Below are positions 1-7,437 of a stretch of DNA of 27,218 bases, piece after piece. The DNA is from Io17-Chloro-G2 sp034420695. GTDB lineage: Bacteria; Chloroflexota; Dehalococcoidia; Lucifugimonadales; UBA3495. Within the stretch, counting starts at the first letter, position 1. Every line of letters begins with the position of its first letter. Both the position numbers and the translations under genes were made by a program. The DNA lies in NCBI GenBank assembly GCA_034420695.1, contig DAOULB010000008.1:1-27218 (forward strand), in the 5' to 3' direction. Under the pieces are notes generated by a model. It was not told where the DNA came from and did no database searches. It saw only the letters and a list, made by a program, of their open reading frames with translations.

Positions 1-82
1 GGTGGAGCTCGATAACGGCCAACTCCAGGGCCAGCTTGCTGCGAAGGGCGTCGATGCGCCGGCGTATTTCATTGAGATGCAT
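1..82 (-). CDS. 5' end of an unrecognised gene running off the left edge
   Basis: An ATG at position 82 reads leftward for 27 codons without a stop and begins MHLNEIRRRIDALRSKLALE. An AAGGAG ribosome binding site lies about 10 bases upstream, which supports the start. The visible part is strongly helical, with charged and leucine residues at helix spacing, and could be the start of a coiled coil. No family is recognisable from 27 residues. The gene points away from everything else at this end of the window. Confidence 0.5.
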   Translation of the reverse strand, partial: MHLNEIRRRIDALRSKLALELAVIELH

Positions 83-653
83 GGTGCGATGTTCTCCTTT
101 ACGAGTTAGTTAATGGGCTTCTCGGGTGCGATGATAGGCAGAGCTTACTCCGGAGGAGGACCGGGGCCGGAAGTTTTAATTTCCCTCTCATTTCCTCTCA
201 TTTCCTCTCATTTTGGAGGCCGGGTAAGGCCCGGATGTGGCTGGGTAACGAGCAGGCCGGACCTGATTTTGGAACGAGGTTTCGACATTTAACTCCTGCT
301 AGCCTAAGTGGCAGGTTGGATTGGGCCACCGCGACACCGCGTCGCGGGATGCCCTGAAATTCATGCTAGAGAGCTGCAATCCTGGAAGGCAAGGGCCAAG
401 TGTCACCAACCGGGGCGCGTTCGGGAAGGGCAGGACGCGGGCGGGGTCAGGCCGGGGTAAATTTCAAGAGCCGGGCAACTGCGTTTGACTTCCGGGGAGC
501 ATTCCACCGGGCTCAGCTGCCCTCACCTCCGCCCCTATCCCAGCGGAAGAGGGGCTGAAGGCATTCCCCAGAGGAAGGACTTACATGCTTTACCGCCTGT
601 ACCGCGCAAGCTACTACTTGACGGCTAATTGACAAGGGGGAGTCTCTGCGGCG
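83..653. other. Gene-poor stretch before the duplicated coiled-coil genes
   Basis: About 570 bases with no convincing gene on either strand. It holds a three-unit 10-bp tandem repeat (181-210) and, near its end, a 15-codon reading frame with a Shine-Dalgarno-like sequence that I do not call as a gene. The rest shows no RNA gene, transposon end or long inverted repeat that I can recognise. Confidence 0.5.
181..210 (+). repeat. 10-bp tandem repeat, three units
   Basis: Three consecutive 10-base units of TTTCCTCTCA. The first has one mismatch (TTCCCTCTCA), and a partial fourth unit (TTTT) follows. The tract is pyrimidine-rich on the + strand. It lies about 100 bases upstream of the start of the leftward partial gene. 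It could be a slippage-prone tract or simple sequence without a role. Confidence 0.7.
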
Positions 654-682
654 TTGATACGAATGTACTATCTTGGTATAGT
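654..682 (+). promoter_or_regulatory. Sigma70-type promoter of coiled-coil gene copy 1
   Basis: TTGATA (654-659) and TATAGT (677-682) are separated by 17 bases, close to consensus with ideal spacing. The predicted transcript starts about 40 bases before the ATG at 731. The same region is conserved in front of the second copy, so the promoter was duplicated with the gene. An unrelated TTGACA at 629-634 has no matching -10. Confidence 0.6.
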
Positions 683-730
683 ATTGCGGGAATAGAACAC
701 CGTTCTATGGAGGCAGCGGGGGCGAAGAAT

Positions 731-1021
731 ATGACCACCTTGGAGAGTTTAGAGGAAAGCAACCGGCACCACGAAGCCAGGCTGAATCTCTTGGCCGATA
801 TTGCCGAGCGTCAACAGGCTCTATTGGAACGATTGGAGCTTAATATCGAACGGTTGGACCGCAATATTGAGCGGTTGGACCGCAATCTGGAAGAACAAAG
901 GAAAGAAGTGGCCGAATACCGTAGGGACGCCCGTCAATACCAACGTCTGTGGGTCCACTTGGCCCAAAAGTATGGATGGCTGGATGAGGATGACTGGCCC
1001 CCGCCTGAAGAAGGGGAGTAG
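731..1021 (+). CDS. Small coiled-coil protein, tandem copy 1 (96 aa)
   Basis: Unrecognised small acidic, probably cytoplasmic protein; no signal peptide or membrane segment. The start at 731 (MTTLESLEES) was chosen because the downstream paralog starts at the same place after a better ribosome binding site; an in-frame ATG at 707 is an alternative here. Residues about 1-75 form one long helix. Inside it are two exact heptads of the type ERLDRNx (DNA 848-889), preceded by a diverged one (LELNI). The C-terminus is a conserved module with YQRLWVHLAQKYGW followed by an acidic proline-rich tail (DEDDWPPPEEGE). Heptad repeats indicate a coiled coil, probably an oligomer. The flanks share no operon with it. 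Function unknown; a structural, adaptor or phage-derived role cannot be separated from sequence alone. Confidence 0.75.
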   Translation: MTTLESLEESNRHHEARLNLLADIAERQQALLERLELNIERLDRNIERLDRNLEEQRKEVAEYRRDARQYQRLWVHLAQKYGWLDEDDWPPPEEGE

Positions 1022-1101
1022 CGCATTGGCAAGGGGATTTGCATACCTTATTGGGCAAGCTACTGACTGGCGGTTCGTTGATAGGGGGTGTCTCCACGGC
1101 G

Positions 1102-1131
1102 TCGATAGGTGTGTACCATCTTGGATATAGT
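1102..1131 (+). promoter_or_regulatory. Promoter of coiled-coil gene copy 2
   Basis: TCGATA (1102-1107) and TATAGT (1126-1131) are separated by 18 bases, at the place equivalent to the copy 1 promoter. The -35 is weaker than in copy 1 (TCGATA against TTGATA) and the spacer one base longer, so copy 2 may be transcribed less strongly from its own promoter. No terminator separates the copies, so read-through from copy 1 is also possible. Confidence 0.5.
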
Positions 1132-1179
1132 AGTGTCAGAATAGAACACCGTTCTACAGTGATCCTCTGGGAGAAGAAT

Positions 1180-1491
1180 ATGACCACCTTGGAGAGTTTG
1201 GAGGAAAGCAACCGGCACCACGAAGCCAGGCTGAATCTCTTGGCCGATATTGCCGAGCGTCAACAGGCTCTATTGGAACGATTGGAGCTTAATATCGAGC
1301 GGTTGGACCGCAATGTTGAACGGTTGGACCGCAATATGGAGCGGTTGGACCGCAACTTGGAAGAACAGCAGAAGGAAGTGGCCGAATACCGTAGGGACAC
1401 CCGCCAATATCAACGCCTGTGGGTCCACTTGGCCCAAAAGCATGGATGGCTGGATGAGGATGACTGGCCCCCGCCTGAAGAAGGGGAGTAA
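1180..1491 (+). CDS. Small coiled-coil protein, tandem copy 2 (103 aa)
   Basis: Paralog of the gene at 731, nearly identical over most of its length. It is 7 residues longer because it carries three ERLDRNx heptads (DNA 1297-1359) where copy 1 has two. The ATG at 1180 follows GGGAGAAGAAT, a good ribosome binding site that is degraded in copy 1 (GGGGCGAAGAAT). The terminal module (LWVHLAQKHGW, then DEDDWPPPEEGE) is kept unchanged apart from one Y/H difference, which suggests selection on that end. A rho-independent terminator follows 45 bases after the stop. Function unknown. Confidence 0.8.
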   Translation: MTTLESLEESNRHHEARLNLLADIAERQQALLERLELNIERLDRNVERLDRNMERLDRNLEEQQKEVAEYRRDTRQYQRLWVHLAQKHGWLDEDDWPPPEEGE

Positions 1492-1535
1492 GCCATTAAC
1501 AAGGAACCGCAGGACTCCCAACAGACACCCAAGAG

Positions 1536-1565
1536 AGCCCCGGTCAGGTAACCGGGGCTTTCTTT
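1536..1565 (+). terminator. Rho-independent terminator after the duplicated genes
   Basis: A perfect 9-bp stem AGCCCCGGT / ACCGGGGCT (1536-1544, 1551-1559) with a 6-base loop is followed by a T-rich run TTCTTT. It closes the coiled-coil transcription unit. Confidence 0.85.
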
Positions 1566-1687
1566 ATCATGCGGATGATTGGTATCAGAGGGACTGGTGT
1601 TAGTGCAGGGTTGCGTATCAAAGTAAACAGTGTACCCTGCTTTCTCGTTCTCAAAAGGCGGTTGACCAGGGGAATTGATACGTCGGC

Positions 1688-1716
1688 TTGACACTCCAAG
1701 GGGTCAAAACTACACT
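1688..1716 (+). promoter_or_regulatory. Sigma70-type promoter of the DUF3500 gene
   Basis: TTGACA (1688-1693, consensus) and TACACT (1711-1716) are 17 bases apart. The predicted 5' untranslated region is about 100 bases before the ATG at 1823. Confidence 0.6.
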
Positions 1717-1822
1717 CGCCCTGCCCCGTTCCAAGGAAGACCGGCCACGCTTGTGCGTTTCCTGTACCGATGGGGACAGACAAGCGAGACCGACCAACCA
1801 AGTGTTAAGGGAGGACCACCAG

Positions 1823-2809
1823 ATGTCGCTAGAAACGGTTCCCGGCAGCGCCGCGGCGGCCATGGCCCGGGCCTGCAACGCTTTCCTTGCCAGCCTTTCC
1901 GCGGAGCAGGCAGCGAAGACCTGTTACCAGTACGAGGACGGGGAGCGGATTTTCTGGTACTACCCTCCCACCAACCGGCACGGCTTGGCACTACGGGACA
2001 TGACCGCTGAGCAGAGGACGTTGGCATTCGACCTGATGGCCACCGGCCTGACACCCCGTTCCTTGGAGCAGGCCAAGCTGATAATCGATCACGAACTGGT
2101 GCTGGGTCCCTTGGAAAAGGAGCAGGGGCTGGTCACCTTCGTCAGGGACCCGGAACTGTACTACTTCACGGTGTTTGGACAGCCCGGCGGAGAAGGTCCT
2201 TGGGGCTGGCGGGCCGAGGGGCACCACGTATCGCTGCACTTCAGCATCTGGGAAGACAAGGTCATATCGGTGACACCCTTCTTCTTCGGGGCAAATCCGG
2301 CGGAAGTGCGCAAGGGGCCGAAGACGGGGCTGCGCATCTTGGGCAACCGGGAGGACCTGGCGTTCCAGTTGATGGACAGCCTGGACCAGGGACAGAGGAG
2401 CACGGCGGTGATTTACGACCAGGCTCCACTGGACATACTCACCTACAACAGCTCCAAGGTCTCTCTACCGATGGAAGAGGGGCTGCCCGGCTCGAAGATG
2501 TCGGGCTCCCAGCAGGAAATGCTGCTGGCGTTGATCAGCGAATACGTGGGGCAGGTCAGGGACGAGCTTTCGGCGGAACGGATGGATACCATCAAGCAAC
2601 GAGGCATGGACGGCTTCCACTTCGCTTGGGCCGGGCCGGCGGACAAGAGCAAGGAGCACTACTACAGGATTCACGGCGGCGACTTCGTGGTGGAGTTCGA
2701 CAACCGGCAAGACGGTGCCAACCACATCCATTCGGTGTGGCGGGACGTGGAAAACGACTTTGCCGCCGACGTGCTGAGGGAGCACCTGATACTGTTCCAC
2801 GTCATTTAA
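1823..2809 (+). CDS. DUF3500 family protein (328 aa)
   Basis: Recognised by the family's ordered motifs: an N-terminal WYYPPTNRHGLALRDM segment followed by the QR of AEQRTLAFDLM; RDPELYYFTVFG; GWRAEGHHVSLHFS; TPFFFGANPAEVRKG; the late HFAWAG with YYRIHGG; and the C-terminal DNRQDGANHIHSVWRD with ENDFAADVLREH. Several conserved His, Asp and Glu residues cluster in those motifs, as in a metal-binding enzyme, but the biochemical role of DUF3500 is not established. The start at 1823 follows GGGAGGA; an upstream in-frame extension of 45 codons lacks family similarity. There is no clear signal peptide, so the protein is probably cytoplasmic. It is a single-gene unit with its own promoter, ending before a palindromic element. 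Confidence 0.85.
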   Translation: MSLETVPGSAAAAMARACNAFLASLSAEQAAKTCYQYEDGERIFWYYPPTNRHGLALRDMTAEQRTLAFDLMATGLTPRSLEQAKLIIDHELVLGPLEKEQGLVTFVRDPELYYFTVFGQPGGEGPWGWRAEGHHVSLHFSIWEDKVISVTPFFFGANPAEVRKGPKTGLRILGNREDLAFQLMDSLDQGQRSTAVIYDQAPLDILTYNSSKVSLPMEEGLPGSKMSGSQQEMLLALISEYVGQVRDELSAERMDTIKQRGMDGFHFAWAGPADKSKEHYYRIHGGDFVVEFDNRQDGANHIHSVWRDVENDFAADVLREHLILFHVI

Positions 2810-2845
2810 GCAACACCCCCTCTTCGCTGCGCGCGGCAAGTGATA

Positions 2846-2914
2846 AGGGCGCCCACAAGGGACGCCCCTACGGAAATGTCCGACATTGGTAGGGGCAACT
2901 CTTGTGGTTGCCCT
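2846..2914. repeat. 69-bp palindromic REP/MITE-like element
   Basis: Left arm 2846-2871 (AGGGCGCCCACAAGGGACGC then CCCTAC) and right arm 2889-2914 are imperfect inverted copies of each other. The centre forms its own small stem AATGT-CCG-ACATT. The whole would fold into one long hairpin. It sits between two convergent genes (DUF3500 and VOC), where it could end transcription from both sides. The arm sequence type, a G/C-rich block around CCACAAGGG ending in CCCCTAC, resembles dispersed intergenic repeats known in several bacterial phyla. That resemblance is from memory and other copies are not in this window. Confidence 0.7.
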
Positions 2915-2946
2915 CTTTGCCTCTTCAATACAAAGCTGATGGTCTG

Positions 2947-3414
2947 CTAGTTCCTATGGCCTTGGTCGAACTGGACCAGGATTCCGTCGGGGTCGTAGAC
3001 GAAGATGGTCCTGACGACGCCATCGGAGCCGGTGAAGCCCTCCCGGGTGCCGGCCAGGGGGACTCCCTGCGACTCCAGTTCACCCAAAGTGGCAGCTACG
3101 TCGTCCACCTCGAAGGACAGGTGGGTGATGCCTATCTGGTCCAGCTTGACCGGCTGGCCGGACACGTCGTCGCCGGGATGAGAAGTCAGCACCAGGAACG
3201 GGGCATCCGCTTCGTCGTCGAAGTACACGTTGGCGACGGTGCGGCTCTGGTGGGGACCGCCGTACATATCCTGGGACTGGGAACCGGTGCGCCCGGCCAT
3301 GGGCTGGGTCTCGTGCATTTTCACGGTCATGCCCAATATGTCCCGGTAGAACTTGAGGGAACGTTCCAGGTCGTGGACACAAACGGCGATGTGGGAAACG
3401 GTCCTGGCTTTCAT
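2947..3414 (-). CDS. VOC (glyoxalase/bleomycin-resistance/dioxygenase) family protein (155 aa)
   Basis: Two beta-alpha-beta-beta-beta modules. The first starts with VSHIAVCVHDLERSLKFYRD (His8) and the second with ITHLSFEVDDV (His98). The second ends with YDPDGILVQFDQ, where the usual metal-binding Glu of glyoxalase I is replaced by Gln148. Length matches a single-chain VOC enzyme. Substrate cannot be told: members isomerise, epimerise or cleave small molecules at a divalent metal. I chose the ATG at 3414 behind GTGAGG; a TTG seven codons upstream (3435) is possible. It is transcribed away from the CoA-transferase pair, and methylmalonyl-CoA epimerase-like enzymes belong to this fold, but no diagnostic residue proves that here. 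Confidence 0.8.
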   Translation of the reverse strand: MKARTVSHIAVCVHDLERSLKFYRDILGMTVKMHETQPMAGRTGSQSQDMYGGPHQSRTVANVYFDDEADAPFLVLTSHPGDDVSGQPVKLDQIGITHLSFEVDDVAATLGELESQGVPLAGTREGFTGSDGVVRTIFVYDPDGILVQFDQGHRN

Positions 3415-3645
3415 AGCAGCCTCACTTTTCGTCAAATTGGGCTTGGGGCAACGGGGCTCCGCTAATATAGATTGACCGGCGGGAAAACACCAGAAGGGTC
3501 GAACCTACCCCAGGTCCCGGCTTTTGTGGCAGAATTGCGGGGCCTGCCGACGGTCTTGAACCGCCGGTCTCGAGCTGCCTTTCCCATCACGCTCCACCAA
3601 GCACCGGCACGGACGGCTACAACCGGGTAAAGCCCAGGAGAGGGG

Positions 3646-4842
3646 ATGGAACACGTCCAGGGAGTGTTGAGCGACGTCAGAGTCCTGGACCTGAGCCAAG
3701 GCGTGTCCGGGCCATTCTGCGCCAAGCTGCTGGGCGGCATGGGGGCAGAGGTCATCAAGGTGGAGCCCCCGGGGGCCGGGGACGTTTCACGCTCGATGGG
3801 CCCTTTCCTCGCCAGTGGGGACGGCCAACGGGAAAGCGCCTTCTTCCTGTACTTGAACACCGGCAAGAAAGGAGTGGCGCTGGACTTGGAGAGCCCATTG
3901 GGGCAGGCGGCAGTGAGGAGGCTGGCGCACGACTGCGACGTTCTTGTCGAAAGTTTCCCTCCGGGGGAGGCGAAGCGGCTGGGCTTGGACTACGCCTTAC
4001 TGGAATCGGTGAATCCGGGACTGGTCTACACGTCGATCACGCCTTTCGGGCAGTGGGGGCCTTACGCCGAATACAAGGGTTCCGACTTGGTGGCGCAGGC
4101 GGTGGGCGCGCTGATGTGCACCATCGGGATGCCGGACCGGGAGCCGCTGAAGATAGGGGGCGAGACCGCCCTGTACACCACGGGCATGAGCGCTTTCTCG
4201 GCCACGATGATTGCGCTGTACGCCAGGGATATCTCGGGCGAAGGGCAGCAGGTGGATGTATCTGACATGGAGACCATCAGCGTGGCCCAGATTCACTCCT
4301 CGATACACTTCCAGTTCGGGCGCACACCGGCCCGCCGGGAGTCGAACTTGGTGGCGGCGAAGGACGGCTGGGTCAGCCCGGGGCTGGAGACCGGGGCACC
4401 GGAGGGGACTTGGCCCAGGGTCTGCGAACTGATGGGAACGCCGGAACTGGCAGAGGACGAACGGTTTGCCACACCGGAGGCGCGACGGGAGAACCAGCAG
4501 GAGCTAAGGGAAGTGGTGGGGCGGTGGGCCGCCGGCTTGCCCAAGGAGGAGATCTACCACACACTGCAAGGCATGAGGACCATCACCGGGTACGTGGCCA
4601 CAGTGGCGGACTTGGTCAATTCCCGGCAGATGAAGGATAGGGAGTTCTTCCAGAGCATCGGTTTTCCGGGCTTGCCGGATGCCCTCTACCCCGGCCATCC
4701 GGTACGCATCGACGGTGAAATTCAGGCCCAGTCCAGGGCGCCAATGCTGGGAGAGCACAACAGGGAAATCCTTGGTCAGCGGCTGGGTTACGGCAGGGAG
4801 CAGGTGGAGGAAATGACCCGGCAGAACGGGAAACAGTGTTGA
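3646..4842 (+). CDS. CaiB/BaiF family III CoA-transferase, catalytic Asp absent (398 aa)
   Basis: The N-terminal Rossmann part has the family signature VLDLSQGVSGPFCAKLLGGM and AEVIKVEPP, then LDLESPLGQ, DVLVESFPPG and the GQWGPY loop. The second domain carries GEGQQVDVS, and the C-terminus the LGEHNREIL motif. Aligning the segment before GEGQ to oxalate formyl-CoA transferase, as I remember its sequence, places Leu176 (TALYTTGMS) where the catalytic Asp169 sits; Glu173 and Glu209 are the nearest acidic residues. The family moves CoA between acyl groups in the cytoplasm. Start ATG 3646 follows AGGAGAGGGG. The next gene is a paralog 46 bases downstream, so the two are probably co-expressed and may form a heteromer in which this is the non-catalytic or structural subunit. 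Substrate unknown. Confidence 0.85.
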   Translation: MEHVQGVLSDVRVLDLSQGVSGPFCAKLLGGMGAEVIKVEPPGAGDVSRSMGPFLASGDGQRESAFFLYLNTGKKGVALDLESPLGQAAVRRLAHDCDVLVESFPPGEAKRLGLDYALLESVNPGLVYTSITPFGQWGPYAEYKGSDLVAQAVGALMCTIGMPDREPLKIGGETALYTTGMSAFSATMIALYARDISGEGQQVDVSDMETISVAQIHSSIHFQFGRTPARRESNLVAAKDGWVSPGLETGAPEGTWPRVCELMGTPELAEDERFATPEARRENQQELREVVGRWAAGLPKEEIYHTLQGMRTITGYVATVADLVNSRQMKDREFFQSIGFPGLPDALYPGHPVRIDGEIQAQSRAPMLGEHNREILGQRLGYGREQVEEMTRQNGKQC

Positions 4843-4888
4843 AGGTAGAGTCCTTTGGTAAGGGAGAGCCTGCGGTGCAGAGGATGGT

Positions 4889-6163
4889 ATGAACGTTGCT
4901 GCATTGCCTCCGGCGCTGGAGGGGCTGCGCATCCTGGACCTGACCCAGGTGGCGGCGGGCCCTTATGCAACATTGCTGCTGGCATTGATGGGCGCTGAGG
5001 TCATCAAGCTGGAGTCGTGCTCCCGGATGGACATCAACCGGGGCAACGCCGTCCCACGACCGGGTGACCCCCGGGTCTACCCCGACGGCGAACCGGGGGA
5101 GAGGCCGTGGAACCGGACGGCGCACCACGTGCACCGCAACATTAACAAGCTGGGTGTGACTTTGGACTTGGGGACGGAACGGGGAAAGGAGCTATTCCTG
5201 GAGCTGACCAGGATATCCGACGTGCTGGTGGAGAACTACCGGGCGTCGGTGATGGAACGGCTGGGGCTGGGGTACGAGACCGTATCGTCGGTGAACCCGC
5301 AACTGGTGTACGCAAAGATAAGCAGCCAGGGAGCCACCGGGCCGGAGAGGAACTACGGCTCGCTGGGTTCGACGCTGGAGCAGACGGCGGGGCTGGCGTC
5401 GGTGACCGGGTACGAAGGCGGGCGGCCCCTGATGAGCAACGAGACCTTCCCAGACCCGGTGGTGGGAATCTTAGCGGTGGGAGCGGTGGTTGCCGGGCTG
5501 CGACGGCGCAACCAGCAGGGGAGGGGCTGCTTCGTGGACCTGTCGCAGCGAGAAGCGACGATCAACCTGATGGGGGAGGCCTACTTGGACTACTCGGGCA
5601 ACGGAGTGGTGGCCGGGCCGATGGGGAACCGGAACCTTGAAGCGGCGCCGCAGGGAGTCTATCCCTGCCAGTCCGAAGACATGTGGGTGGCCATTTCGGT
5701 GAGAACCGAGGGCGAGTGGCAGGGGCTATGCCGGACGCTGGGGCGGCCGGACTTGGCCCAAGACGCCCGGTTCGCCAGTACGGAAACGCGGCTGCGAAAC
5801 CACAACGAACTGGACCGGATTATCGCCGAATGGACCGGGGAACGAAGCCACTATGAAGCCATGCACGAGTTGCAGGCCAACGGGGTGGCCGCCGGGGCGG
5901 TGCTGAAGGGGAGCGAGATCATAGAAGACCCGCACTTGGACGCACGGGGGTTCTGGGACGCGGTGGAGCATCCCGAGGCCGGGAGGTACAAACAAACTAC
6001 GACGCCGTGGCGGTTGTCCAAGAGCGCCAGGCTGCCGTCGGCGCCGGCCCCGGACTTGGGGGAGCACAACGGGTACGTGCTGGGGGAACTGCTGGGGCTG
6101 TCAGAGCATGAACTGGGCGAACTGGAGAGGGCCGGGATTATCGGGACGGTTCCCACGAGGTAG
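4889..6163 (+). CDS. CaiB/BaiF family III CoA-transferase, catalytic Asp present (424 aa)
   Basis: Full-length family III transferase: RILDLTQVAAGPYATLLLAL near the start, AEVIKLESC, DVLVENYRASV, the GATGPERNYGS loop, the GRGCFVDLS strand and a C-terminal DLGEHNGYVLGELLG. Asp189 (FPDPVVGIL) aligns with the catalytic Asp of formyl-CoA transferase, which carries the aspartyl-CoA anhydride and thioester intermediates in this family. The protein is expected in the cytoplasm. It starts at ATG 4889 after AGAGG and lies 46 bases behind a paralog lacking the Asp. It converges with the MR/MLE gene, 17 bases away. Together the two transferases resemble two-subunit systems such as succinyl-CoA:benzylsuccinate or succinyl-CoA:malate CoA-transferase, but the substrate cannot be predicted. 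Confidence 0.88.
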   Translation: MNVAALPPALEGLRILDLTQVAAGPYATLLLALMGAEVIKLESCSRMDINRGNAVPRPGDPRVYPDGEPGERPWNRTAHHVHRNINKLGVTLDLGTERGKELFLELTRISDVLVENYRASVMERLGLGYETVSSVNPQLVYAKISSQGATGPERNYGSLGSTLEQTAGLASVTGYEGGRPLMSNETFPDPVVGILAVGAVVAGLRRRNQQGRGCFVDLSQREATINLMGEAYLDYSGNGVVAGPMGNRNLEAAPQGVYPCQSEDMWVAISVRTEGEWQGLCRTLGRPDLAQDARFASTETRLRNHNELDRIIAEWTGERSHYEAMHELQANGVAAGAVLKGSEIIEDPHLDARGFWDAVEHPEAGRYKQTTTPWRLSKSARLPSAPAPDLGEHNGYVLGELLGLSEHELGELERAGIIGTVPTR

Positions 6164-6180
6164 GGGGCGCCGGACCGCAG

Positions 6181-7287
6181 CTATTCAACGGCGTATCTTT
6201 CCACGAAGTCGTGGTCGATCTGGATGCCCAGCCCGGGGCGGGAAGGCGGGCTGATCATTCCGTCTTTGGGTTCCGGATGGTCCAAATACATACGGTGCCA
6301 CACGGGGTCGCGCACCGGGTCTTGGAACAGCTCGGCGCAGTAGCCGTGGGGAATTGCCGAGAGCAGGTGAATGGCGGTCTGGGGTTCCTCATGGTGGACC
6401 ATGCCCACACCGAAATAGGCGGCAGCGGCGGCCACGCGGCGCCATTCGGTGATGCCACCGGCCATTGAGGCGTCGACGTTCACGTAGTCCACGGCGCCGG
6501 TCTTCATCAGGTCCATGCAGCAAAAGCCGCTTATTTCGCTCTGGCCGGCGGTTACCGGCACGGGGGTGGACTCCCGGACGCGCCTCATACCTTCGACCTC
6601 GTTGTGCCAGCGGACCGGCTCTTCCAGCCAGGCGATGCCGAGACCGGCGGCGTTGCGGGCGAACTCCAAGGCTTGGGGCACGGTCCAGGCCCGGTTGGCG
6701 TCACAGGCGAGAATGAAGTCGTCGCCCACAACGCTCCTGATGGACTCCACCCACCGGAGGTCCCGGGAGACTACATCGTCTCCCACCTTGAGCTTGGTGC
6801 CGGCGTAGCCCTGCTCCTTCTGGGAGAGGACTATTTCGGCCTCGGAGCCGGAGTCCCACTTGTCCTCGAAGTAGGTGTAGCCGATGATGGGCAGTTCGGA
6901 GCGGTAGCCGCCCAGCAGTTGGTGAACCGGGGCGTCCAAGGCCTTGCCAACCAAGTCCCAGACAGCCAAGTCTATGGCGGAGATTGCTTTCATGGCGGCG
7001 GACTTGTTGGCGACGTGGGGGGTGAGCCGGAAGAGGTGTTCCCAGACGAGTTCGACGGCCATGGGGTCTTGACCTACGTAGGCGTCCCGGAAGTCCTCCA
7101 GGATGAGCTTCTTGATGTAGCGATAGTCGGACCGTTCGTCACCGGAGTAGATTTCACCGGCCAAGCCTTCATCGGTCTCCAGGCGGACGATGATAGTGCA
7201 GCGGCTGGGCACCACGTAGGTACTGCCGCGGAAGACCCGTTCGAGGGGGACTTCCACCAGTTTTACGGATGCGTCTTGGATTTTCAT
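6181..7287 (-). CDS. Mandelate racemase/muconate lactonizing enzyme family protein (368 aa)
   Basis: Enolase-superfamily architecture: an N-terminal alpha+beta capping domain (1-125) and a TIM barrel. The visible active-site elements are the KxK motif (TKLKVG, Lys165/Lys167), metal ligands Asp196 (ACDANRAW) and Glu222 (WLEEPV), the third ligand region (TAGQSEISG), and the His-Asp dyad Asp272 (NVDASMAGG) with His298/299 (MVHHEEPQ). These fit an acid-sugar dehydratase or racemase of the MR group that abstracts an alpha proton beside a carboxylate. In the third ligand region the expected Glu is replaced by Gln249, and Glu251 two residues later may take its place. The upstream ribosome binding site is weak (GGACC). 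No dedicated partner gene is adjacent. Confidence 0.88.
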   Translation of the reverse strand: MKIQDASVKLVEVPLERVFRGSTYVVPSRCTIIVRLETDEGLAGEIYSGDERSDYRYIKKLILEDFRDAYVGQDPMAVELVWEHLFRLTPHVANKSAAMKAISAIDLAVWDLVGKALDAPVHQLLGGYRSELPIIGYTYFEDKWDSGSEAEIVLSQKEQGYAGTKLKVGDDVVSRDLRWVESIRSVVGDDFILACDANRAWTVPQALEFARNAAGLGIAWLEEPVRWHNEVEGMRRVRESTPVPVTAGQSEISGFCCMDLMKTGAVDYVNVDASMAGGITEWRRVAAAAAYFGVGMVHHEEPQTAIHLLSAIPHGYCAELFQDPVRDPVWHRMYLDHPEPKDGMISPPSRPGLGIQIDHDFVERYAVE

Positions 7288-7385
7288 GGTGGTCCAATGT
7301 GCGGAGCCTAGTCGTCCGGCTTCGCTTCAAGACTTTCGAATGCACTTTCATTTACTTCGACCGCCATTAGGGCGCCACAACTGGA

Positions 7386-7391
7386 TATAAT
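7386..7391 (+). promoter_or_regulatory. -10 element upstream of the ParA-like gene
   Basis: A consensus TATAAT lies in the context GGATATAAT, 47 bases before the ATG at 7438. No good -35 is found 16-18 bases upstream, so an activator or a weak -35 may be involved. The same GGATATA core occurs before the tRNA and two other genes of the window. Confidence 0.45.
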
Positions 7392-7437
7392 GCTTTAATC
7401 TACAGGTGAGGTTACATCAAGTCAGGAGAATAGCAAT

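Larger units (their letters stand above)
605..1500 (+). repeat. Direct duplication of about 440 bp (copies about 605-1040 and 1052-1500)
   Basis: The two halves align from about 90 bases upstream of the promoter through the gene and about 15 bases past the stop codon. Examples of shared sequence are GCAAGCTACT before each promoter, GAATAGAACACCGTTCTA after each -10 box, and most of the coding region. The copies have diverged at scattered positions and differ by one 21-bp unit in the heptad region. No inverted repeats or transposase flank them. This is a tandem gene duplication rather than a mobile element. Confidence 0.9.

Noticed and set aside
585..632. 15-codon frame (MLYRLYRASYYLTAN) behind a good GAGGAAGGA
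   Set aside because: Too short to support without conservation, and it runs into the duplicated promoter region. A leader peptide is possible but nothing else in the sequence supports it.
629..634. Consensus TTGACA upstream of coiled-coil copy 1
   Set aside because: No -10 at 16-18 bases; the TTGATA/TATAGT pair slightly downstream fits better and is conserved in the second copy.
3510..3610. tRNA-like T arm on the minus strand (GGCGG-TTCAAGA-CCGTC) after a D-arm-like TTGGTGGAGC
   Set aside because: The expected matching acceptor strand is absent and no anticodon stem with a 7-base loop forms at the right distance, so this is not a functional tRNA.
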